From: Stenotrophomonas sp.
GTDB lineage: Bacteria; Pseudomonadota; Gammaproteobacteria; Xanthomonadales; Xanthomonadaceae
NCBI GenBank assembly: GCA_003484865.1
Contig: DMZT01000297.1
Span: 1 to 10,094, forward strand
DNA: 10,094 nt
Direction: 5' to 3'
Shown: positions 1 through 5,669 of the stretch, one piece after another
Position numbering within the stretch: the first letter of the stretch is position 1
How the letters are laid out: the number at the start of each line of letters is the position of its first letter
Translations under genes and position numbers: made by a program
The notes under the pieces: model-generated
Told to the model about the DNA's origin: nothing
Database searches by the model: none
What the model saw: only the letters and a program-made list of their open reading frames with translations

Positions 1-1
1 C

Positions 2-1141
2 TCGCCGAGTGTGCACCGCGAGCTGCCGGAGTCGCTGGCACTGAACGTTGAACGCGAGGCGACGCTGCGGCTGGAATCGAGCCGCCACCAGCGCGTGGAC
101 GTGTTCGATCTGGTGCCCGGCGGCTGGAGCCTGCAGGGCCTGCCGCGGTCGCTGGCGCTCAAACCGATGGTCGCCAGCAGCGTGGCGTACCGGCTGACCC
201 CGACCGCGCGTGGCCGTTTCGTCTTCGAGGGCGTGCACCTGCGCATGCACAGCGCGTGGCGGCTGTGGCATCAACGGCGGCAACTGCCGCCGGCGCTGGC
301 GGTGCGCGTGTACCCGAACTTCGCCCCGCTGACGCGCTTCGCATTGTTCAGTGCCGAACAGGCCTCGCGCCTGGTCGGCGCGCACCTCAAGCGCCGCCGC
401 GGCGAAGGCACCGACTTCCACCAGATGCGCGAGTACCGCGTCGGCGACAGCCTGCGCCAGATCGACTGGAAGGCGACCGCGCGGGCGCGCAAGCTGATCT
501 CCCGCGAATACCAGGACGAGAAGAACCAGCAGCTGGTGCTGATGATCGACACCGGCCGGCGCATGATGGCCAGCGAAGGTGGCCTGTCGCACTTCGATCA
601 TGTGCTCAACGCGGCGCTGGTGGTGTCCTACCTTGCGCTGCGCCAGGGCGACGGTGTGGGCCTGTTTGCGGCCGGGGGCGACAGCCGCTGGGTCGCGCCC
701 AGACGCGGCATGGGCACCATCGATACCCTGCTGCGCGCCAGCTACGATCTGCAGGCGCAGCCGGTGGCCACCGATTACCTCGCCGCTGCCACCGAGTTGT
801 CGCTGCGTCAGCGCCGGCGCTCGCTGGTGATGCTGGTCACCAACGTGCGTGACGAGGACATCGAAGACCTGCTCGCCGCAGTGCGCCTGCTGCAACGCCA
901 GCACCTGGTGTGCGTGGCCAGCCTGCGCGAACGCGCGCTGGATGATGCGCTGTCCCAGCCGGTGGAAACCCTGCAGGACGCTGCCCAGGCCGGTGCGATC
1001 GCGCGTTACCTGCAGCAGCGCAGCGACGCACATGACGCGCTGCGCAGCCACCGGGTGATGGTGCTGGATGTCACCGCCGAAGCACTGCCCGGCGCGCTGG
1101 TGGAACGCTACCTGGCGGTCAAGCGGGATGGGTTGCTGTAA
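2..1141 (+). CDS. DUF58 domain protein (vWA-like, MoxR-associated), 5' partial
   Basis: This is the 3' part of a DUF58 gene. The frame is open to the left edge, so the GTG at 11 is probably internal: DUF58 proteins are usually over 400 residues and about 380 are present. The family signature is clear, numbered from the GTG: RRRGEGTDFHQMREY at about 128-142, GDSLRQIDWK at about 146-155, then ARARKLISREYQ. A vWA-like strand LVLMIDTGRRM follows, in which a DxGRR motif replaces the DxSxS metal site of true vWA domains, as is normal for DUF58. No transmembrane segment is visible in the part present; in relatives one lies near the missing N-terminus. DUF58 genes usually sit beside MoxR-type AAA+ ATPase genes and are thought to act with them as chaperone-like envelope-stress modules. 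The upstream partner lies outside the window. The TAA stop is 3 bp from the stop of the convergent ygiC-like gene. The family call is firm; the cellular role is not known. Confidence 0.9.
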   Translation, partial: SPSVHRELPESLALNVEREATLRLESSRHQRVDVFDLVPGGWSLQGLPRSLALKPMVASSVAYRLTPTARGRFVFEGVHLRMHSAWRLWHQRRQLPPALAVRVYPNFAPLTRFALFSAEQASRLVGAHLKRRRGEGTDFHQMREYRVGDSLRQIDWKATARARKLISREYQDEKNQQLVLMIDTGRRMMASEGGLSHFDHVLNAALVVSYLALRQGDGVGLFAAGGDSRWVAPRRGMGTIDTLLRASYDLQAQPVATDYLAAATELSLRQRRRSLVMLVTNVRDEDIEDLLAAVRLLQRQHLVCVASLRERALDDALSQPVETLQDAAQAGAIARYLQQRSDAHDALRSHRVMVLDVTAEALPGALVERYLAVKRDGLL

Positions 1142-1144
1142 CGA

Positions 1145-2323
1145 TCAGAGATAGATGCGCGTCGGCGCTTCGTCGATGATCGCGTGCGGTACGAAGCGGG
1201 CGCTGTCGCGGGTGATCCGGCTGTTGTCTTCGCGGATGCCCATGCCACAGGCGTGGTCACCCACCACCCAGCTGCCGATCAGCGGATAGCCGCCATCGAA
1301 CGCGGTGAGCGGATGCGCGGCCTGGCGGATCGCCGGGCCGGTGTACGGGCCTTCGCTTTCCTGCCAGCTGCCATCGGCCAGGTGCATGGCCACATTGGCG
1401 CCCTCGCGTGAAAACAGCGGCTTGCGCACCCAGCCACGCGGCAGCTCGCTGCCATCGTCGAACTCGGCGGCGAGCAGGTTCGGGTGGCCACGGTGACGCT
1501 GCCACAGCAGCGGCAGCACGCCCTTGTTGCTGAGGATCGCCTTCCACGCCGGTTCCAGCAGCTGCACGCCCGAGGCGGGCAGCGCCTGGCCGAACGACTC
1601 GGTCATCAGGTCTTCCAGCGGGTACAGCTTGAACAGGCTGCCGATCACGGTGTCGTCGAGCGCAGTGAAGCGCCCGTCCTCGGACAGGCCGATATCCTCG
1701 ATCGCGATCGCTTCGCCGCGCAGGCCGGCCTGGGCCGCGCAGTCGCGCAGGTAGGCGACCGTGCCCTGGTCTTCGTCCGACGCACCCACCGCGCTGAAAT
1801 ACAGCGGCGGCGGCAGCTGCGCGGCCAGTTCGCCGAAGCGTTCGACCAGCGCCTCATGGATCGCGTTGAACTGATCGGCATCCGGCGGCAGCCGGTTCTG
1901 GTTGCGCTGGTCCTCCAGCCACTGCCACTGGAAGAACGAGGCTTCAAACAGCGAGGTGGGCGTGTCGTAATTCAGCTCGTAGAGTTTGGCCGGGCCGGTG
2001 CCGTCGTAGGCAAAATCCAGCCGCCCATACAGGTGCGGCTCGCGGCGACGCCAGCTGTCAGCGATCCAGTCGCGGAACGGCGGCGGGATCGCCAGCTGGT
2101 CCATCAGCTGCTGGCTGCCCACCACCTCGTCCACCAGGTCCATCGCCATCGCATGCAGCTCGGCGCTGGGATCTTCGATGTCCTCTTCGATCTGGCGCAG
2201 CGTGAAGGCGTAGTACGCGGTTTCATCCCAGTACGGCAGGCCATCGATGGTGTGGAAACGGAAACCCGACTCTTCGGCCCGGGCGCGCCATTGGCTGCGC
2301 TCGGCGATACGCACGCGCTGCAT
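1145..2323 (-). CDS. ygiC: Glutathionylspermidine synthase family protein (YgiC-like ATP-grasp ligase)
   Basis: The 392-residue product matches the single-domain YgiC/YjfC branch of the glutathionylspermidine synthase family. These are ATP-grasp ligases that lack the N-terminal amidase domain of bifunctional GspS. Visible features are an N-terminal segment with GLPYWDETAYYAF (28-40), RLDFAYDG (101-108) and YELNYDTPTS (115-124), where R101-x-D103 and E117-x-N119 resemble the substrate/Mg-binding R-x-D and E-x-N pairs of GspS. Further along are LFKLYPLEDL (230-239), WKAILSNKG (260-268), VRKPLFSREGANV (299-311) and a C-terminal GSWVVGDHACGMGIRED. The length equals the usual size (about 386-390). 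The ATG lies 3 bp after the ygiB stop (TGA-TCG-ATG), so the pair is surely co-transcribed and probably translationally coupled; only a weak GGCGGC precedes the start. Family members join glutathione or peptides to spermidine, but the true substrate here is unknown. The symbol follows the E. coli paralogue with the same ygiB neighbour. Confidence 0.9.
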   Translation of the reverse strand: MQRVRIAERSQWRARAEESGFRFHTIDGLPYWDETAYYAFTLRQIEEDIEDPSAELHAMAMDLVDEVVGSQQLMDQLAIPPPFRDWIADSWRRREPHLYGRLDFAYDGTGPAKLYELNYDTPTSLFEASFFQWQWLEDQRNQNRLPPDADQFNAIHEALVERFGELAAQLPPPLYFSAVGASDEDQGTVAYLRDCAAQAGLRGEAIAIEDIGLSEDGRFTALDDTVIGSLFKLYPLEDLMTESFGQALPASGVQLLEPAWKAILSNKGVLPLLWQRHRGHPNLLAAEFDDGSELPRGWVRKPLFSREGANVAMHLADGSWQESEGPYTGPAIRQAAHPLTAFDGGYPLIGSWVVGDHACGMGIREDNSRITRDSARFVPHAIIDEAPTRIYL

Positions 2324-2326
2324 CGA

Positions 2327-2890
2327 TCAGCCGCCGACGCTGCTGCGGTTGCTGCTGGTGTTGCCGAAGCCACCGCGGCTGGCGGTGACCGCCCGGTTCG
2401 GGGTGGCATTGACCGGGGCCAGGCCGGCCTTGCCGGCGCCGATGCCGCTGGCGGTGTTCATGCCACCGGTCGACGGACCCGGGCGTGCCCAGCCCTTGGC
2501 CTTGTCCTGGTAGGCCGGGCTCGCGGCCGGCTGCTGGGCCAGGCCTGCGCCGCCACGGTTGCTCAGCATCTGCGACATGAAGAAGCCCATCATCATCGGG
2601 CCGATGAACGAATGGCCGGTGGAGGTCTTCTGTTCCACGCACTGCTCGGCGTTGTATTCGGCCTCGCAGGCTTCACGCGTGGCGTACTTGGGGGCGGCAT
2701 CGGCCGACTGCTTCTGCGCCTCGGCGAAGGCAGTGCGGCAGCTGGACGGATCGCCGGTGGCTTCGGTACAGGCCTGCACCGAGGTGTAGAGCCCTTCCTG
2801 CACCTGCACGGCCTCGTTCTTCTGGCAGGCGGTGAACAGCAGCGGCGCGGCGCTCATCAGCAGCAGCGCAGTGGTCCTGGAACGTTTCAT
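2327..2890 (-). CDS. ygiB: DUF1190 (UPF0441) putative lipoprotein, YgiB-like
   Basis: The 187-residue product resembles E. coli YgiB. The shared core APKYATREACEAEY, followed by EQC, and PASPAY are recognisable, as is a Gly/Ser/Asn-rich tail with RGGFGNTSS. The N-terminus MKRSRTT is followed by a hydrophobic stretch ending in LLFTAC, an imperfect lipobox with Cys22 as the candidate acylated residue (Phe at -3 is unusual). A lipoprotein is likely, though simple cleavage cannot be excluded. A short MMMGFFMSQML segment near the middle matches the hydrophobic patch of YgiB. The frame stays open far upstream, but the ATG at 2890 is the right start because it opens the signal peptide and has an AGGGGG Shine-Dalgarno 9 nt upstream. 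It is the first gene of a ygiBC-type operon. In E. coli ygiBC lies behind tolC; here it is divergent from ilvD instead. The function is unknown. Confidence 0.9.
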   Translation of the reverse strand: MKRSRTTALLLMSAAPLLFTACQKNEAVQVQEGLYTSVQACTEATGDPSSCRTAFAEAQKQSADAAPKYATREACEAEYNAEQCVEQKTSTGHSFIGPMMMGFFMSQMLSNRGGAGLAQQPAASPAYQDKAKGWARPGPSTGGMNTASGIGAGKAGLAPVNATPNRAVTASRGGFGNTSSNRSSVGG

Positions 2891-2899
2891 GGCGTCATG

Positions 2900-2905
2900 C
2901 CCCCT
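2900..2905 (-). promoter_or_regulatory. Ribosome binding site of the ygiB-like gene
   Basis: On the minus strand AGGGGG lies 9 nt before the ATG at 2890. It fixes this start within a frame that remains open for hundreds of codons upstream. A nearer upstream ATG (2896-2898) is in another frame and runs straight into a TGA. Confidence 0.6.
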
Positions 2906-2918
2906 AGTACGGTTATCT

Positions 2919-2940
2919 CCCCAATCATGCCTGATCGGGG
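2919..2940. promoter_or_regulatory. Inverted repeat upstream of ygiB (candidate operator or 5' UTR hairpin)
   Basis: CCCCAATCA and TGATCGGGG form a 9-bp dyad with one mismatch around a 4-nt centre (TGCC). It lies 29-50 nt upstream of the ygiB start, where an operator or the 5' end of the transcript would be expected. No T-run follows on either strand, so it is unlikely to be an intrinsic terminator. Which protein, if any, binds it cannot be told from sequence. Confidence 0.35.
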
Positions 2941-3013
2941 CGAACAACCAAAACCGGCAAAGTCGCCCAGCTGAACGCGGTTTCAGGTTTTGCCCGGAAA
3001 ACACCGGTGGCAA

Positions 3014-3039
3014 CGGTTGCAAACGCAACCGGAATTTTT
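3014..3039 (+). promoter_or_regulatory. Perfect 7-bp inverted repeat plus T-run in the ilvD leader/promoter region
   Basis: CGGTTGC, AAAC, GCAACCG (3014-3031) is a perfect 7-bp stem with a 4-nt loop. A T5 run (3035-3039) follows after GAA. On the + strand this has the shape of an intrinsic terminator, yet no + strand gene ends upstream. It could be an operator overlapping the ilvD promoter, an attenuator if transcription starts further upstream, or a stop for stray transcription into ilvD. No leader peptide rich in Ile, Leu or Val is visible before it, which argues against classical attenuation. Confidence 0.4.
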
Positions 3040-3048
3040 CGGCAGAAT
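3017..3048 (+). promoter_or_regulatory. ilvD: Candidate ilvD promoter
   Basis: CAGAAT (3043-3048) resembles the TAGAAT-type -10 common in this group. The best upstream hexamer is TTGCAA (3017-3022), which sits inside the inverted repeat, but the 20-nt spacer is longer than the ideal 17. If used, the leader would be about 40 nt. The pairing is tentative; the -10 is more convincing than the -35. Confidence 0.25.
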
Positions 3049-3094
3049 CGAGGTGAAACGCGCCCCCACGGCCCGCCAGATCCTGCCAGCCACC

Positions 3095-4933
3095 ATGCCT
3101 GAATACCGCTCCCGCACCTCCACCGCCGGCCGCAACATGGCCGGCGCCCGCGCCCTGTGGCGCGCCACCGGCATGACCGATGGCGACTTCCACAAGCCGA
3201 TCATCGCCATCGCCAATTCGTTCACCCAGTTCGTGCCCGGCCACGTGCACCTCAAGGACCTGGGCCAGCTCGTGGCGCGCGAGATCGAGCAGGTCGGCGG
3301 CGTGGCCAAGGAGTTCAATACGATCGCGGTGGATGACGGCATCGCGATGGGCCACGACGGCATGCTGTATTCGCTGCCCAGCCGCGAGATCATCGCCGAC
3401 TCGGTGGAGTACATGGTCAACGCGCATTGCGCCGATGCGCTGGTGTGCATTTCCAACTGCGACAAGATCAGCCCCGGCATGCTGATGGCCGCGCTGCGGT
3501 TGAACATCCCGGTGGTGTTCGTCTCCGGTGGGCCGATGGAAGCGGGCAAGACGCGCTTGTCCGAGCACAAGCTGGATCTGGTGGATGCGATGGTGATCGC
3601 CGCCGATGAAAGCGCCAGCGACGAGAAGGTGGCCGAGTACGAGCGCAGCGCGTGCCCGACCTGCGGCTCGTGCTCGGGCATGTTCACCGCCAACTCGATG
3701 AACTGCCTGACCGAAGCGCTGGGGCTGTCGCTGCCCGGCAACGGCTCCACGCTGGCCACCCACGCCGACCGCGAGCAGCTGTTCCGCCGCGCCGGCCGCG
3801 TGGTCGTGGAACTGTGCCACCGCTGGTACGGCGGCGAAGACGTGGGTGCATTGCCACGCGGCATCGCCACCCGCGAAGCGTTCGAGAACGCGATGACGCT
3901 GGATATCGCCATGGGCGGCTCCACCAACACCATCCTGCATCTGCTGGCCGCGGCGCAGGAAGCGGAGGTGGACTTCGACCTGCATGCCATCGACGAACTC
4001 TCGCGCCGTGTGCCGCAGCTGTGCAAGGTCGCCCCGAACACGCCGAAGTACCACATGGAGGATGTGCATCGCGCTGGCGGTGTGTTCGGCATCCTCGGCG
4101 AACTCGCGCGCGGTGGCCTGCTGCATACCGACGTGCCGACCGTGCACAGCCGCACCCTGGCCGAGGCGATCGCACGCTGGGATGTCGCGGTGAGCACCGA
4201 TGAAAAGGTCCACGATTTCTTCCGTGCCGGCCCCGCCGGCATCCCGACCCAGGTCGCCTTCAGCCAGGCCACGCGCTGGCCGACGCTGGACGTGGACCGT
4301 GCCGAAGGCTGCATCCGCGCCGTCGCGCATGCCTATTCGGCCGAAGGCGGGCTGGCGGTGCTGCGCGGCAATCTGGCCGTCGATGGCTGCGTGGTGAAGA
4401 CCGCCGGCGTCGACGAATCCATCCACGTGTTCGAAGGCAACGCGCGCGTGTTCGAGAGCCAGGACGCCGCCGTGGCCGGCATCCTCGCCGATGACGTGGT
4501 GGCCGGCGACGTGGTGGTGATCCGCTACGAAGGCCCGCGCGGTGGCCCGGGCATGCAGGAGATGCTGTACCCGACCAGTTATCTGAAATCCAAGGGGCTG
4601 GGCAAGCACTGCGCCCTGCTCACCGACGGCCGTTTCTCCGGCGGCACCTCGGGCCTGTCGATCGGGCATGCCTCGCCGGAAGCGGCCTCGGGCGGCACCA
4701 TTGGCCTGGTGCGCAACGGCGACCGCATCCGCATCGACATTCCCGCACGGCGCATCGATCTGCTGTTGGATGACGCCACGCTGGCCGCACGCCGCGCCGA
4801 GCAGGATGCACTGGGCTGGAAGCCGCGCGAGGTGCGCCCGCGCAAGGTCACCGGCGCGCTGAAGGCCTACGCGTTGCTGGCCACCAGTGCCGACAAGGGT
4901 GCGGTGCGGGACTTGGCGAAGCTGGAAGACTGA
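3095..4933 (+). CDS. ilvD: Dihydroxy-acid dehydratase IlvD
   Basis: IlvD dehydrates 2,3-dihydroxy-isovalerate and -methylvalerate to the 2-keto acids that precede valine/leucine and isoleucine; it is a cytosolic iron-sulfur enzyme. The 612-residue product has the family length. Both IlvD/Edd signatures are present: [11 protein letters not shown] at 122-132, where Lys124 is the residue carbamylated for metal binding, and [13 protein letters not shown] near 507-519. The conserved cysteines of NCDK (122) and of CPTCGSCSG (187-195) are intact. The N-terminus [20 protein letters not shown] is the conserved start, so the ATG at 3095 is preferred over the in-frame TTG at 2990 or GTG at 3053, whose extensions look like untranslated leader. 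No good Shine-Dalgarno lies just before the ATG, which is odd for a highly expressed biosynthetic gene. It is divergent from ygiB and probably monocistronic or followed by the secreted-protein gene. Confidence 0.97.
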   Translation: MPEYRSRTSTAGRNMAGARALWRATGMTDGDFHKPIIAIANSFTQFVPGHVHLKDLGQLVAREIEQVGGVAKEFNTIAVDDGIAMGHDGMLYSLPSREIIADSVEYMVNAHCADALVCISNCDKISPGMLMAALRLNIPVVFVSGGPMEAGKTRLSEHKLDLVDAMVIAADESASDEKVAEYERSACPTCGSCSGMFTANSMNCLTEALGLSLPGNGSTLATHADREQLFRRAGRVVVELCHRWYGGEDVGALPRGIATREAFENAMTLDIAMGGSTNTILHLLAAAQEAEVDFDLHAIDELSRRVPQLCKVAPNTPKYHMEDVHRAGGVFGILGELARGGLLHTDVPTVHSRTLAEAIARWDVAVSTDEKVHDFFRAGPAGIPTQVAFSQATRWPTLDVDRAEGCIRAVAHAYSAEGGLAVLRGNLAVDGCVVKTAGVDESIHVFEGNARVFESQDAAVAGILADDVVAGDVVVIRYEGPRGGPGMQEMLYPTSYLKSKGLGKHCALLTDGRFSGGTSGLSIGHASPEAASGGTIGLVRNGDRIRIDIPARRIDLLLDDATLAARRAEQDALGWKPREVRPRKVTGALKAYALLATSADKGAVRDLAKLED

Positions 4934-4956
4934 CGCGCCAGCGCGACCTCCCGGCT

Positions 4957-4991
4957 TGACCTGAGTGCAGCACGGGCAAACACTCCGGTCA
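4957..4991 (+). terminator. Near-perfect 11-bp inverted repeat after ilvD (candidate terminator or regulatory hairpin)
   Basis: TGACCTGAGTG (4957-4967) pairs with CACTCCGGTCA (4981-4991) with one mismatch around a 13-nt loop. It begins 23 nt after the ilvD stop and ends 23 nt before the next ATG. There is no T-run, so it may be a weak or Rho-assisted terminator, a 3'-end stabiliser of the ilvD mRNA, or an operator. A TTGACC hexamer (4956-4961) inside the left arm could serve as a -35 for the next gene, but the matching -10 (AACACT) is poor. Confidence 0.4.
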
Positions 4992-5002
4992 GACCTCTGC
5001 AC

Positions 5003-5007
5003 AAGGA
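5003..5007 (+). promoter_or_regulatory. Ribosome binding site deciding the start of the secreted-protein gene
   Basis: AAGGA lies 7 nt before the ATG at 5015. The in-frame GTG at 5009 would be only 1 nt from it, so the ATG is the better start. Confidence 0.6.
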
Positions 5008-5014
5008 TGTGACG

Positions 5015-5644
5015 ATGCACGGCAAGCGTTCCCTGCTGATACTGGCCTTGTCGGCGGCCGCATTGCCGGCCTTTGCCGACGAATGCACCGTTGATCGCGC
5101 CGCGATGCTGGCCTTGACCCCGGATCAATTCGATCAGGAGCTGCAGGGCGGCTGGCGGCCGATGGCGGAAATAGCCGACTGCCAGTTGGCTGCTGCCGAT
5201 CTCATCGCGGCCTATCGTGCACAGCCCAAGGCCGCCGGCAACACCACGATGATCTGGCATGAAGCGCAGCTGCGCGCGGAGGCTGGGCAGGATGCGCGCG
5301 CGGTGGCGCTCATGCGCCAGACCTACAAACCCGCACCCGATGCCGGTGGCTGGAATCCGTATGTGGATGCCAGCATCGCTCTCATCGAGAAGGACCGGCC
5401 GGCTCTGGTCGCCGCCCGCGCGGCGCTGGCAGCCCTGCCTGCGCCGCCGGAGGCCAACGTCAAGGACGGATTTTTCAGTTTCGCGATGCCGAACGGGGAG
5501 GTGGTGCAGGTCGCCTGGCCGCCCAACCTCGATGTGGTCGACGCATTTGTCCGCTGCTTCGGCCAGAGCTACCGGCAGGCGTATTCGAGCCAGCGTTGCC
5601 GCCATCCCGACACGATGGCCGCGCCCCAGCGCGACACCCCCTGA
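5015..5644 (+). CDS. Small secreted protein of unknown function, four cysteines
   Basis: I do not recognise a named family. The 209-residue product opens with a clear Sec signal peptide: MHGKR, a hydrophobic core about residues 7-17, and the signal peptidase I site AFA|DE near residue 21. The mature part has exactly four cysteines (24, 56, 181 and 195), which fits two disulfides in the periplasm. Residues about 81-105 (WHEAQLRAEAGQDARAVALM) look like a TPR-type helical hairpin, and the region to about 145 is mainly Ala-rich helix. A more strand-like segment follows, with FFSFAMPNGEVVQVAWPPN near 153-171. No catalytic motif is evident. The start was chosen by its AAGGA site. It lies 81 bp after ilvD with a hairpin between, so it may have its own promoter. 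It converges on dinG across 25 bp. A conserved lineage-specific periplasmic protein is the safest reading. Confidence 0.8.
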   Translation: MHGKRSLLILALSAAALPAFADECTVDRAAMLALTPDQFDQELQGGWRPMAEIADCQLAAADLIAAYRAQPKAAGNTTMIWHEAQLRAEAGQDARAVALMRQTYKPAPDAGGWNPYVDASIALIEKDRPALVAARAALAALPAPPEANVKDGFFSFAMPNGEVVQVAWPPNLDVVDAFVRCFGQSYRQAYSSQRCRHPDTMAAPQRDTP

Positions 5645-5669
5645 TGCAGCGGCCCCGCAGCGCCAGGGC

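Noticed and set aside
1484..2974. A 496-codon + strand frame antisense to ygiC and ygiB.
   Set aside because: The composition is low-complexity Arg/Gln/Ala/Gly typical of antisense frames, and both minus-strand genes match known families.
2990..3094. A 35-codon N-terminal extension of ilvD from a TTG at 2990 or a GTG at 3053.
   Set aside because: The conserved IlvD N-terminus begins at the ATG at 3095, and the extension overlaps the candidate promoter and hairpin.
2891..5605. A very long open frame on the minus strand (about 900 codons) running upstream of ygiB, antisense to ilvD.
   Set aside because: It mirrors ilvD codon use in a GC-rich genome. Its translation is His/Gln/Arg/Ala-rich with no recognisable domain, and ilvD on the other strand is unambiguous. 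Only the final 187 codons, from the ATG at 2890, are the real ygiB.
5645..5669. A possible terminator between the convergent secreted-protein gene and dinG.
   Set aside because: GGCCC and GGGCC arms can pair with only 5 bp around a 10-nt loop and there is no T-run, so the support is too weak.
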